DNA of 64,000 bases from Brassicibacter mesophilus (GTDB lineage Bacteria > Bacillota > Clostridia > Tissierellales > Proteiniboraceae), in contig NZ_JBNPXI010000004.1 of NCBI RefSeq assembly GCF_050433385.1, positions 139,170 to 203,169 of the forward strand, given 5' to 3'. Position 1 is the first letter of the stretch. Each line of letters opens with the position of its first letter. The notes below the pieces were generated by a model that was given only the letters and a program-made list of their open reading frames with translations, had not been told where the DNA came from and did not search any database. Below are positions 16,135 through 25,180 of this stretch, in pieces. The translations under genes were made by a program, and so were the position numbers.

Positions 16135-17728
16135 TGCTAAGTTGCTCATTAAGGCTAGTGTTCTAAATTCATTTAGCTTAAATAGACTTTTTAAAGAGCC
16201 TTCAAAAACTGAAAAAACAAAGATGATATTTATTGGAATAATAATTTTATTGGCATTTTCAACAGTATTTTCAGGAATGCTTGCTTATTTCTTTATGATA
16301 TCAGATTATCTGTTAAAGCTTAATGCTTTAAATATCATACTTTCCATCACTCTAATTAACATAAGCGCAGTATCATTACTCATGAGTGTTTACAAAGCTT
16401 CAGGATATTTATATTCCTTTAAAGATTATGATTTGCTTATGTCGCTGCCGGTTAAAACATCTGAGGTACTAGTAAGTAAACTGTCATTATTGTATGGAAC
16501 CAATTTAATTATATGTGTTATAATTGGAGTACCCTCATTGTTAGCTTATGGAATAAAGTCATCAAGCGGGATTGTATACTATGCATTTGCTTTCATAGCC
16601 ATGGTTTTTGTAAGTCTTATTCCAATGTCTGTTGGAGCTTTATTGTCTCTTGCTTTGGGAAAGATATCTACAAAGTTCAGATCAACAAATATTGTTATGA
16701 TAATTGGTTCTTTTCTTTTAATTCTAGCTTTAATGGTAGGTTCTTATTTTATGAACAACGTATCTGCTGAACGTGTACAAAATTCTGCCATATTAATTGG
16801 TGATATGGCACAGTTGTATTTTCCTACAAGATTTTTTGTTCATGCTCTGGAGAATCTCAATACAGTATCTTTGCTAATATTTATTTTAATATCTGTACTA
16901 CCATTTATACTGCTTGTTTTATTATTTTCTAGGAGTTTTAAAACTATTAATTCCAAAATGAATGAAAGATATAAGGCAGCCAGTTATAAGATGACATCAC
17001 TTAAGGTATCATCTGTATTACAAGCACTTTATAAAAAGGAAATAAATTTCTATTTTTCATCCTATATATATGTTCTAAATACTTCTATGGGTTCTGTAAT
17101 GATGACTATTGTTACTATAGGAATAGCTATATTTGGAGGAGAAAATATGGCTCAAATGCTGGAGTTTCCGATGGTAAATGAGTTTATAGTGCCTGTAGCT
17201 ACTGCAGTTATATCATTATGTGTATGTTTAACTTGTACAACTGCGCCATCGATATCACTAGAAGGGAAGAATCTTTGGATAGTAAAATCACTACCGATAA
17301 ACCCCATAGATATAATAAAAAGTAAAATATTCGTAAATTTAACAATTATATTACCAATTCTCTTTATAAATACTGTGATTTTGGCAGTATCACTTAAAAT
17401 GACATTAATATCTTATATAGCATTTTTATTTACAACTACTCTATATGCATTTTATATCTCACTAGCAGGAATAATAATAAATCTATATCTTCCAAAGCTT
17501 GAATGGAAATCTCATATGGTAGTTGTAAAACAAAGTGCAAGTGTCATTGTTGCAATGCTAGCAGGAGCTGTGATGGTGCTTATTCCTATTTTGATATATA
17601 TTTTAATAAAGCCTGTAAGTTTTAATTTGTTTCAGATTTTATTAATAATATGTTTAACTATAATTAATTTATTATTATGGCTTACAATCAAGATGGTGGG
17701 AATAAAATCATGGAGACAAATACATTAA
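16127..17728 (+). CDS. ABC-2 type exporter permease
   Basis: A 533-residue membrane protein with about 12 predicted helices, including a SLPVKTSEVLVSKL-type motif that I associate with the putative ABC exporter permease family (pfam16962-like). It is about twice the length of B. subtilis YxlG, so the exporter subunit differs from the model operon. The gene starts 8 bases inside the ATPase gene and is last in the operon. The cargo is unknown. Confidence 0.7.
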   Translation: MNSAKLLIKASVLNSFSLNRLFKEPSKTEKTKMIFIGIIILLAFSTVFSGMLAYFFMISDYLLKLNALNIILSITLINISAVSLLMSVYKASGYLYSFKDYDLLMSLPVKTSEVLVSKLSLLYGTNLIICVIIGVPSLLAYGIKSSSGIVYYAFAFIAMVFVSLIPMSVGALLSLALGKISTKFRSTNIVMIIGSFLLILALMVGSYFMNNVSAERVQNSAILIGDMAQLYFPTRFFVHALENLNTVSLLIFILISVLPFILLVLLFSRSFKTINSKMNERYKAASYKMTSLKVSSVLQALYKKEINFYFSSYIYVLNTSMGSVMMTIVTIGIAIFGGENMAQMLEFPMVNEFIVPVATAVISLCVCLTCTTAPSISLEGKNLWIVKSLPINPIDIIKSKIFVNLTIILPILFINTVILAVSLKMTLISYIAFLFTTTLYAFYISLAGIIINLYLPKLEWKSHMVVVKQSASVIVAMLAGAVMVLIPILIYILIKPVSFNLFQILLIICLTIINLLLWLTIKMVGIKSWRQIH

Positions 17729-17821
17729 TTTTTCAGTTAATTAAGCAGTAAAGAAACCTCATGTTAGTAATTCCTAAATAAAACTGCTTAAATAGAAAAA
17801 ATGATAGAAGGAAGAATACTA

Positions 17822-18322
17822 ATGCACATATTAAAAAGACAAAAGACAATAATAGTTTTATCATGGATAGCTGTTCTGCTTTGGCTAATTCTTATTTTTA
17901 GCCTATCAGCTCAACCAGCAACGCAGTCTAATGGGATGAGCAAAAAAGTAACAGAAATCGTAATCAAAAAAGTAGGTAAGCTAGTTCCCATTGATGCTGA
18001 GAGTGATACTACAGCAGACTTAGTTTCAAAGTTTAATCATTTTGTAAGAAAATTTGCTCACTTCTTTGCTTATCTAATACTTGGCTTATTGGTAACTAAT
18101 GCACTAAGGAGAAGTGGAATGAAAAGTTCTAAGTCTTTTGTGCTTTCACTTTTATTCTGCATCGTATATGCGTCAAGTGATGAATTGCACCAGCTTTTTG
18201 TACCTGGTCGTGGTGGACAGATTAAGGATGTATTCATTGACAGTGCTGGAGCTTTTGTTGGGATTGCCGTATATGGTGCAGCAAGTAGGCTAAAAAGAGC
18301 TCTTAATGAAAAAGTCCTTTAA
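17822..18322 (+). CDS. VanZ family membrane protein
   Basis: About 166 residues, with four hydrophobic segments and the VanZ signature region FVRKFAHFFAYLILG and SSDELHQLFVPGRGGQIKD followed by DSAGAFVG. VanZ proteins are membrane proteins whose founder gives low-level teicoplanin resistance; most family members, including this stand-alone one, have no defined job. The ATG at 17822 has GAAGGAAG eight bases upstream and is preferred over an upstream ATG at 17801. Confidence 0.8.
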   Translation: MHILKRQKTIIVLSWIAVLLWLILIFSLSAQPATQSNGMSKKVTEIVIKKVGKLVPIDAESDTTADLVSKFNHFVRKFAHFFAYLILGLLVTNALRRSGMKSSKSFVLSLLFCIVYASSDELHQLFVPGRGGQIKDVFIDSAGAFVGIAVYGAASRLKRALNEKVL

Positions 18323-18370
18323 AATAATTAATCTTTAGAGAACTTTCGCATGTAAAATATTACAAAAATA

Positions 18371-18398
18371 TTGACAAATGAAATGAATTTGATAAATT
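18371..18398 (+). promoter_or_regulatory. htpG promoter
   Basis: TTGACA at 18371-18376 with a TAAATT -10 candidate at 18393-18398 (16-base spacer). A better TATAAT at 18398-18403 runs into the CIRCE element but would need a 21-base spacer. Confidence 0.55.
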
Positions 18399-18402
18399 AT
18401 AA

Positions 18403-18429
18403 TTAGCACTCTATTAAGCAGAGTGCTAA
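18403..18429. promoter_or_regulatory. CIRCE element (HrcA operator)
   Basis: TTAGCACTC, nine bases, GAGTGCTAA: a perfect match to the CIRCE consensus, placed at the transcription start of htpG. HrcA repression released by heat is the established mechanism for this operator. Confidence 0.97.
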
Positions 18430-18460
18430 CAATTTGGAATAAACTTCCTGAAAGGAGAAG

Positions 18461-20347
18461 ATGAAAATGGTGAAAAAGGAATTTAAGGCAGAATCAAAAC
18501 GACTGCTAGACTTAATGATTAACTCTATTTATACTCATAAAGAAATATTTTTAAGAGAGCTTATTTCTAATTCAAGTGACGCTATTGATAAAATGTATTA
18601 TAAAGCATTAACAGATGAAAGCATGACATTTAACAAAGATGATTACTACATAAAGATCACAGTTGATAAAGATAACAAGACATTGACGATATCTGACACA
18701 GGAACTGGAATGACAAAGGAGGAGCTAGAAGAAAATCTTGGGGTAATAGCAAAGAGTGGCTCATTTGCATTTAAAAAAGAAAATGAGCTGAAGGATGGTT
18801 TTGACATCATAGGTCAGTTTGGAGTAGGATTCTACTCTGCATTTATGGTTGCTGAATCAGTAACAGTTATAAGTAGAGCCCTAGGAAGTGATCAGGGATA
18901 TAAATGGGAGTCAATAGGTGCAGATGGATATACAATTGAACCTTTTGAAAAAGAAAATGTAGGTACAGAAATTACTCTAAAAATAAAACCAGATACAGAA
19001 GATGAAAAATATGATGAATACTTAGAAAAGTACAGATTAAAATCAATTATCAAGAAATACTCAGACTTTATAAGATATCCTATTAAGATGGATATTAGTA
19101 CAAGAAAGCTTAAAGAAGGTTCAGAGGATGAGTATGAAGAAGTAGTAGAAGAAAAAGTTGTTAACAGTATGGTACCAATGTGGCGTAAAAATAAAAGTGA
19201 GCTTACAAAAGAAGATTATGAAAAGTTTTATTCTGAGAAGCACTATGGATTTGATAAGCCACTTAAATATATTCACATCAGTGCTGACGGAGCAGTAAGA
19301 TATAACTCTATATTATTTATACCAGAAAAAATGCCTTATGATTTCTACACTACAGAGTACGAAAAAGGTCTAGAGCTATATTCAAGTGGTGTACTAATAA
19401 TGAATAAGTGTCCAGACTTGGTGCCAGACTACTTTAGCTTCGTAAAAGGTATGGTAGACTCTGAAGATTTGTCGCTGAATATTTCAAGAGAAATCCTTCA
19501 GCATGATAGACAGTTAAAAGTGATTGCTAAAAGAATAAAAGAGAAAATCAAGAGCGAATTACAACTAATGCTTAAAAATGATAGAGAGAAATATGAAGCA
19601 TTTTACGAAAATTTTGGTAGACAGCTAAAATATGGAGTTTACAGTGATTTTGGACAAAACAAAGAGACACTTCAAGACTTACTGATGTTCTATTCGTCAA
19701 AGGAAAAGAAAATGGTAACTCTTGAAGAGTATGTAGATAGAATGAAAGAGGATCAAAAATATATATACTATGCTTCTGGAGATTCTATTGAAAAAATAGA
19801 TAAAATGCCTCAAACTGAGCTCTTATCAGAGCAAGGATATGAGATATTATATTTTACTGATGATGTGGACGAATTTGCTATACGTATGCTCATGAACTAT
19901 AAGGAAAAAGAGTTTAAATCTGTATCTAGTGGAGATTTGGGTATAGAGGAAAAGGATGAAAAAGAGAATAATGAAACTGAGGGTCAAGATAATAAAGAGG
20001 TATTTGAATTTATGAAAGAAGCTTTATCTGATAAAATAAAAGATGTGAGACCATCAAAGAGGCTAAAAAATCATCCTGTATGTCTTGCAACTGATGGCGA
20101 ATTGACAATAGAAATGGAAAAAATATTAAATACAATGCCAAACAATCAAGAAATAAAGGCAGAAAAAATCCTAGAAATTAATACTGACCACGAAGTATTT
20201 AAAGCTCTAAAAGCTGCTTTTGAAAATGATAAAGAAAAGCTGAAAGTGTATACTAATGTACTGTATAACCAAGCATTGCTTATTGAAGGATTAGCAGTAG
20301 ATGATCCTGTTGAATTTACTAATAATATATGTAAGCTGATGTCATAA
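18461..20347 (+). CDS. htpG: Molecular chaperone HtpG (Hsp90)
   Basis: A 628-residue Hsp90 of usual bacterial length. N-terminal GHKL ATPase motifs are clear: REIISNSSDA-type segment RELISNSSDAIDKM, DTGTGM, and the lid glycine stretch GQFGVGFYSAFM. The middle domain has the arginine-containing NISREILQHD. Cytoplasmic, ATP-driven folding of client proteins. AGGAGAAG precedes the ATG. The CIRCE site shows HrcA control; in B. subtilis htpG is not an HrcA target, so this wiring differs from the best known model. Confidence 0.97.
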   Translation: MKMVKKEFKAESKRLLDLMINSIYTHKEIFLRELISNSSDAIDKMYYKALTDESMTFNKDDYYIKITVDKDNKTLTISDTGTGMTKEELEENLGVIAKSGSFAFKKENELKDGFDIIGQFGVGFYSAFMVAESVTVISRALGSDQGYKWESIGADGYTIEPFEKENVGTEITLKIKPDTEDEKYDEYLEKYRLKSIIKKYSDFIRYPIKMDISTRKLKEGSEDEYEEVVEEKVVNSMVPMWRKNKSELTKEDYEKFYSEKHYGFDKPLKYIHISADGAVRYNSILFIPEKMPYDFYTTEYEKGLELYSSGVLIMNKCPDLVPDYFSFVKGMVDSEDLSLNISREILQHDRQLKVIAKRIKEKIKSELQLMLKNDREKYEAFYENFGRQLKYGVYSDFGQNKETLQDLLMFYSSKEKKMVTLEEYVDRMKEDQKYIYYASGDSIEKIDKMPQTELLSEQGYEILYFTDDVDEFAIRMLMNYKEKEFKSVSSGDLGIEEKDEKENNETEGQDNKEVFEFMKEALSDKIKDVRPSKRLKNHPVCLATDGELTIEMEKILNTMPNNQEIKAEKILEINTDHEVFKALKAAFENDKEKLKVYTNVLYNQALLIEGLAVDDPVEFTNNICKLMS

Positions 20348-20355
20348 TATCAAAT

Positions 20356-20389
20356 AAAGCCATTCGAAGAAATTCTTTGAATGGCTTTT
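20356..20389. terminator. Bidirectional terminator
   Basis: AAAGCCATTC and GAATGGCTTT around a 13-base loop, between convergent htpG and the unknown gene at 20.4-21.1 kb. Confidence 0.8.
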
Positions 20390-20406
20390 CGATTTGGTTA
20401 TTTAAA

Positions 20407-21066
20407 TCATGCCTTTTCGTTCATTAGAGCCCCACTTACATTTTTATCAAGCACATCTTTGTAGCCTTCCTTAAAACCATTCTGAGGATTATATTTTATT
20501 CCTCTGAATGCATTGTAAAGTTTTATAATTAATCCTTTTACCGGTTCAAATAAAAATCTTAATGGATCATGAGAATTCTTTATATTATCTAAAAACTTAT
20601 TTTCATCTATACACATATGATAGTCCTCATCAACTAATATTGCAATATTTGTAAGGGGATTTTTGAAATAATCTAGAACATCCGTTACTTTCTTTGAGTT
20701 ATTCATTCCCATCGATTCATCTAAAGATTTTAGTGATTCAAAAGCCATATTATATTTTTCTATAAGATTCTTAATATGTTCTAATAAATGCTCATCGTCT
20801 TCTACGATGTCTTTAATTGCTTCTTCAAGCTTTCTATGGTCATGGTAAAACCTTTTATATTCTCTTTTTAATTCATTTAGATTACTATAGAATAAATCAG
20901 ATGCTAGAGTATAATTAGAAGAAAAATAGCTAACTTGATTAGATACTCTTTCGACTGGCTCGACTGACTCAACTGGGTTATTTTTATTAACGGACGTAAT
21001 TCTATTTACATAACTATTCTGTACTCTTTTACTTGCAACAGAAGGAACCTTAGAAATTTTAGACAT
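20407..21066 (-). CDS. Hypothetical soluble helical protein
   Basis: A 219-residue protein I do not recognise. The first 50 residues are low in structure (Ser/Val/Asn-rich). Then come helical, charged stretches (NELKREYKRFYHDHRKLEE; HLLEHIKNLIEKYNMAFESL) and a conserved-looking C-terminus with FLFEPVKGLIIKLYNAFRG. There is no signal peptide. The helical core has some likeness to flagellar or spore coat-type accessory proteins, but this is only impression. AAAAGGGG ribosome site before the ATG; stand-alone gene. Confidence 0.6.
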   Translation of the reverse strand: MSKISKVPSVASKRVQNSYVNRITSVNKNNPVESVEPVERVSNQVSYFSSNYTLASDLFYSNLNELKREYKRFYHDHRKLEEAIKDIVEDDEHLLEHIKNLIEKYNMAFESLKSLDESMGMNNSKKVTDVLDYFKNPLTNIAILVDEDYHMCIDENKFLDNIKNSHDPLRFLFEPVKGLIIKLYNAFRGIKYNPQNGFKEGYKDVLDKNVSGALMNEKA

Positions 21067-21270
21067 ATGTTCACCCCTTTTTAGAAAAAATATTTCCAGA
21101 ATAATGAATTATTAAAATACATTTTATCATATAATATGATTTCAGTCACTTAACTTATTGATGGCTATGATATATTTTTTGTGGAGAAAATACTATACGA
21201 TATTATGAATAAGTTATATTATTAAAGATAATTATAAAATTTTAAATTATTAGTAAAGGAGAAATAAACA

Positions 21271-22197
21271 ATGAAGATACCGGTTGTCATTGATACAGAT
21301 CCAGGAATGGATGATGCTATTGCATTGTTTTTAGCTTTTTCATCAGATAAGCTAGATGTTAGGGCATTGACTACAGTAGCAGGAAACATACCCTTAGATA
21401 AAACTAGCAGAAATACACTAGATTTAGTAGAGTATGCAGGTAAAAAAATTAAAGTATCAAAAGGAGCTTCTAAGCCACTATTAAAATCTTTAGAGACTGC
21501 AGAATGGGTTCATGGAGAGACAGGATTAGGTGACTTAGTACTGCCTAAAAGTAGTGCAGAATTATATGAAAAAAAAGCATGGGACACTATATATGAGGAA
21601 GCACAAGCATGTAATGGCAAGCTACAGCTAATTACTCTAGGACCACTAACTAACATAGCTATTACTTTAATTAACTATCCTGAAATAAAAGATAAGATAG
21701 AACGTATTACATTAATGGGCGGCTCCTGCTGTCTTGGCAATACTACTCCATCAGCAGAGTTCAATATTTATGTAGATGCTGAAGCTGCAGATATAGTTTT
21801 TAAGTCAGGGATACCTTTAACGATGGTAGGACTGGATGCCACTCACAAAGCAGTAGTCCATGAAAATGAGATTGAAGAAATAACATCAATAGATAGTAGA
21901 ATATCAGGAGCAGTAAAAGAGCTGTTAGTTTCTAATTTAGAATTTCGAAGAAAGTCAGCAGGTTTAAATGAGGCTATAATTCACGATGCTTTAGCTGTAG
22001 GTGCAGTCATTGACCCAACTATAATAGAAAAAAAAGACTACTACGTTGCTATTGAAACTGAGGGTAAACTTACTTATGGAAAGACAGTAGTAGACTTGAA
22101 CAGAGTGACGAAAAATAAGCCTAATGCTGAAGTAGCTCTAGGTGTAGATAGAGAAAGATTTGTTAAAATGCTCAAAAATATGATTTTTATCAGATAA
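21271..22197 (+). CDS. Inosine-uridine type nucleoside hydrolase
   Basis: A 308-residue IU-nucleoside hydrolase. The calcium-binding N-terminal motif is DTDPGMDDA (residues 8-16); further family features are TLGPLTNIAI, MGGSCCLGNTTPSAEFNIYVDAEA and the late NEAIIHDALAVG. It cleaves the N-glycosidic bond of nucleosides to base and ribose in the cytoplasm. Ribosome site AAAGGAG. It stands just before the sigma-54 activator gene and shares its purine/nucleoside theme, but has no visible sigma-54 promoter of its own. Confidence 0.88.
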   Translation: MKIPVVIDTDPGMDDAIALFLAFSSDKLDVRALTTVAGNIPLDKTSRNTLDLVEYAGKKIKVSKGASKPLLKSLETAEWVHGETGLGDLVLPKSSAELYEKKAWDTIYEEAQACNGKLQLITLGPLTNIAITLINYPEIKDKIERITLMGGSCCLGNTTPSAEFNIYVDAEAADIVFKSGIPLTMVGLDATHKAVVHENEIEEITSIDSRISGAVKELLVSNLEFRRKSAGLNEAIIHDALAVGAVIDPTIIEKKDYYVAIETEGKLTYGKTVVDLNRVTKNKPNAEVALGVDRERFVKMLKNMIFIR

Positions 22198-22208
22198 TAC
22201 CAAATTTT

Positions 22209-22226
22209 TGATGCAGGAAATCATCA
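22209..22226. promoter_or_regulatory. Activator-type dyad upstream of the EBP gene
   Basis: TGATGC, six bases, TCATCA. It has the same spacing and nearly the same arms as the two dyads found between the activator gene and its target operon, so it may be a third binding site, giving autoregulation. It also could form a weak hairpin after the nucleoside hydrolase gene. Confidence 0.45.
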
Positions 22227-22305
22227 AATAAAGTAGAATATATAATATAATTAATTATCGAAATTAATCGAAATTTGTCTTTATATTATATAGGAGAGTT
22301 TGATT

Positions 22306-23721
22306 ATGAAAGACATTACAGGCGAAGAGTTTAATACTATAAATCAAGCAGAGCATTATAAGCAAATATACAAGGAGCTTAAGCTTATATTAGATAGTGC
22401 ATATGATGAAATAGTAATTGCTGATGGAGATGGGGTAATACTTCGGGTTAGCAAATCATGTGAAAAACTATTTGGAATACCTGAGAAAGATATGATAGGT
22501 AAAAATGCTAGAGAGCTGGAACAAAAAGGAGTATTGTCTAAATCAACAGCTGTATATGTTGTAAAGCATAAGAAAAAAGTAACTCTTGTTCAAACTACAA
22601 GAGCAGGAAGAAGACTGATGGTGACCGGAATACCCATGTTTGATGATAGTGGTAAGCTGATAAGAATTATTAGTATTTCTAAGGATATTACTGAAATAGA
22701 AAACTTGAAGAAACAATTGGCTGAGACCGAAGAAATGCTAGAGTGGTATAGGAAGGAAATATTTACAGAGCATACAAAAGATAATGATATTGTCATAGGA
22801 AATAGTAGTTCTATAAAGCAAATAATGAAGCTAATTCATCAGATTGCAAGTGTTGATGTCATAGTCCTAATAACGGGAGATACAGGAGTAGGTAAGGGAG
22901 TAATAGCAAGGACAATTCATAGTATAAGCAATAGACGAGATAAGCCATTTATACAAGTTAATTGCGGTGCTATACCAGAAAGCCTATTAGAATCTGAACT
23001 ATTTGGATATGTAGAGGGTGCATTCACAGGAGCTAATAGAGGTGGAAAAGAAGGTCTATTTGAAGCTGCAGAAGACGGAACTCTTTTTTTAGACGAAATA
23101 GGAGAGATGCCCCTACACTTGCAGGTAAAGCTATTACATGCAATAGAGGAAAAAGCTTTTTATAAATTAGGGAGCTCAAAGCCAATTAAATTCAACGCAA
23201 GAATTATATCTGCAACTAACAGGGATTTAGAGGTACTTGTTAGTAAAGGCAAGTTTAGAGAGGATTTGTTTTATCGGCTAAATGTAGTTCCAGTTCATAT
23301 ACCATCATTAAGAGAGCGAAAAGAGGATATTCCAATACTATCACATTATTTTTTAGAAAAATTTAATGCTAAGTATGGTGTTTCGAAAAAAATATCTACT
23401 GAGGCCTATAATATATTTATAACGAATACATGGTCTGGTAATATAAGAGAATTGGAAAACACTATAGAAAGACTTGTATTAACAACAACTGAGGATATAA
23501 TAAGAAGAGAAGATGTTGAAAGCTTAATTAAGAGAAGTGATGTAATCGATATAGCAGATGATAACATCATGCCATTAAAGCAGGCAAAAGAAATTGTAGA
23601 AAAAAAGATTCTTACTAATGCTTTAAAAAAGTACAAGACTACAAGAAAAATAGCCGAAGTGTTAAAGGTAGATCAGTCAACAGTAGTTAAAAAGCTTAAT
23701 AAGTATGATATACAAGCTTAA
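22306..23721 (+). CDS. Sigma-54-dependent activator with PAS domain
   Basis: About 471 residues. An N-terminal PAS domain (about residues 25-130, with FGIPEKDMIGKNARELE and ISKDITEIENLKKQ), an AAA+ domain with Walker A GDTGVGKGV and the sigma-54 contact loop GAFTGA within VEGAFTGANRGG, Walker B GTLFLDEIGEM, and a Fis-type helix-turn-helix at the C-terminus (TTRKIAEVLKVDQSTVVKKL). ATG 22306 has AGGAGAG upstream; the in-frame TTG 22300 is too close to it. The gene lies directly before a sigma-54 promoter, so it almost certainly drives the nucleoside transporter operon. The PAS signal is unknown. Confidence 0.92.
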   Translation: MKDITGEEFNTINQAEHYKQIYKELKLILDSAYDEIVIADGDGVILRVSKSCEKLFGIPEKDMIGKNARELEQKGVLSKSTAVYVVKHKKKVTLVQTTRAGRRLMVTGIPMFDDSGKLIRIISISKDITEIENLKKQLAETEEMLEWYRKEIFTEHTKDNDIVIGNSSSIKQIMKLIHQIASVDVIVLITGDTGVGKGVIARTIHSISNRRDKPFIQVNCGAIPESLLESELFGYVEGAFTGANRGGKEGLFEAAEDGTLFLDEIGEMPLHLQVKLLHAIEEKAFYKLGSSKPIKFNARIISATNRDLEVLVSKGKFREDLFYRLNVVPVHIPSLRERKEDIPILSHYFLEKFNAKYGVSKKISTEAYNIFITNTWSGNIRELENTIERLVLTTTEDIIRREDVESLIKRSDVIDIADDNIMPLKQAKEIVEKKILTNALKKYKTTRKIAEVLKVDQSTVVKKLNKYDIQA

Positions 23722-23729
23722 AGGATAAA

Positions 23730-23747
23730 CGATGAAATATATCATCG
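23730..23747. promoter_or_regulatory. Upstream activator site 1
   Basis: Dyad CGATGA, six A/T bases, TCATCG (perfect arms), about 115 bases upstream of the sigma-54 promoter, a usual place for enhancer-binding-protein sites. Confidence 0.65.
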
Positions 23748-23751
23748 GAAT

Positions 23752-23769
23752 TGATGAAAAAAATCATCG
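23752..23769. promoter_or_regulatory. Upstream activator site 2
   Basis: Dyad TGATGA, AAAAAA, TCATCG with one arm mismatch. Its centre is 22 bases (two helical turns) from site 1, as expected for cooperative binding on one face of DNA. Confidence 0.65.
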
Positions 23770-23861
23770 AAAAATAAACAATTGCTTTTAAGATTTCTAA
23801 AATTAATTATCAATACAGTCTATTAACTCATTCTAAATATACTTTTAAACTATGCTATTTA

Positions 23862-23877
23862 TGGCATAGTTTTTGCT
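23862..23877 (+). promoter_or_regulatory. Sigma-54 promoter of nucleoside uptake operon
   Basis: TGGCAT, AGTTT, TTGCT: the invariant GG (23863-23864) and GC (23875-23876) are exactly ten bases apart. Start of the lipoprotein gene is about 70 bases downstream. The same sequence also forms the right arm of a 9-bp hairpin (AAACTATGC/GCATAGTTT), so it may double as a terminator of the activator gene. Confidence 0.8.
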
Positions 23878-23944
23878 TTGTATAAAGTTAATAAAAAATA
23901 GCTGAAATGCTATGAAATAAAAAACATAAAGGGGAGAATTTTAG

Positions 23945-25093
23945 ATGAAAAAATCTATAAGTATTATTCTAGCTTTACTTCTTGTCCTGTCATTAGCTTT
24001 AGTAGGTTGTGGGAGTAAAACTGAGCCAGTAGCTGAAAACAATGAACAAGCTGGCGAAAGTACAGAACAGCAAGAAGATATTCTAAAGGTAGCGTTGCTG
24101 ATCAATGGAAGTTTAGGAGATAAGTCGTTTTTTGATTCTGCAGATAATGGTATGAAAATGCTGAAAGAAAAATATGGAGATAAGGTAGAAACTAAGACTA
24201 TAGAAATGGGTAAAGACCTTACAAAGTGGGAGCCAACTTTACAAGATGTATCTGAGCAAGACTGGGATATTATTATAGTAGGTACATGGCAGATGTCTGA
24301 ACCATTAAGTAATGTTGCACCACAATATCCAGATAAGAAATATATAATCTTCGATACAAATGTTGATTATAGCAGTGGAGATTTCCCAAATGTGTACTCA
24401 GTACTTTATAAACAAAATGAAGTTGCTTTTTTAGCAGGATCACTAGCAGCTAGTGTGACAACATCAGATATGCCTTTAGCTAATGAACAAAAACTTATTG
24501 GATTCTTAGGTGGAGTAGATGTACCTGTTGTTAATGATTTCCTTGTAGGATATGTTGAAGGAGCTCAATATATAGATAAGGATGTGAAAGTTGCAATTTC
24601 TTATGTAGGTGCATTCTCAGACTCTGCAAAGGCTAAAGAAATGTCACTTGCACAGTATAACCAAGGAGCAGATATTGCATTTAATGTTGCTGGTCAGGGT
24701 GGACTAGGTCAGATTGATGCTGCTAAAGAAACAAATAATTATGTTATTGGCGTAGATTCTGATCAAGCACATCTATTCAAAGATAGTGATATGGATAAAG
24801 CAAAGCTTATAACTACATCTGCTCTAAAAAGAGTAGACAATTCTATTGTAAGAGCTATAGAAATGTATAAGGAAGGAACACTAAAATTTGGTGAAGCTGA
24901 GATTACAGGTTTCAAGGAAGATTGTGTTGGATTAGCTGAAAATGAAATATACACTGAAGTAGTACCAGAAGAAATCAGAAAAGAATTATCAGAAATAAAA
25001 GAAAAACTTATAAACGGCGACATTAAAGTTAAGACAGCTATGGGAATGAGTACTGATGAACTTAATCAAATAAGAGATTCTGTAAGACCATAG
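23945..25093 (+). CDS. BMP family nucleoside-binding lipoprotein
   Basis: A 382-residue lipoprotein: signal peptide with lipobox LVGC (Cys22), acidic/Gln-rich linker, then the BMP/PnrA domain starting LKVALLINGSLGDKSFFDSADNGM, a motif typical of purine-nucleoside-binding proteins (Med/PnrA/BmpA). It would be anchored outside the membrane and pass nucleosides to the ABC transporter encoded next. Ribosome site AAAGGGGAG. Expressed from the sigma-54 promoter and followed by a strong hairpin, as is usual where the binding protein is needed in excess. Confidence 0.92.
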   Translation: MKKSISIILALLLVLSLALVGCGSKTEPVAENNEQAGESTEQQEDILKVALLINGSLGDKSFFDSADNGMKMLKEKYGDKVETKTIEMGKDLTKWEPTLQDVSEQDWDIIIVGTWQMSEPLSNVAPQYPDKKYIIFDTNVDYSSGDFPNVYSVLYKQNEVAFLAGSLAASVTTSDMPLANEQKLIGFLGGVDVPVVNDFLVGYVEGAQYIDKDVKVAISYVGAFSDSAKAKEMSLAQYNQGADIAFNVAGQGGLGQIDAAKETNNYVIGVDSDQAHLFKDSDMDKAKLITTSALKRVDNSIVRAIEMYKEGTLKFGEAEITGFKEDCVGLAENEIYTEVVPEEIRKELSEIKEKLINGDIKVKTAMGMSTDELNQIRDSVRP

Positions 25094-25110
25094 TTTAAGT
25101 AGTAGTACTT

Positions 25111-25150
25111 AAGGTACACTTGCTGAATAAAACCACGAGTGTACCTTTTT
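25111..25150 (+). terminator. Intra-operon terminator after the binding protein gene
   Basis: Arms AAGGTACACT and AGTGTACCTT with a T run. Partial termination here would give more lipoprotein than transporter mRNA. Confidence 0.8.
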
Positions 25151-25180
25151 ACTACTGATAGCACGAAAGGAGGGAGCATT

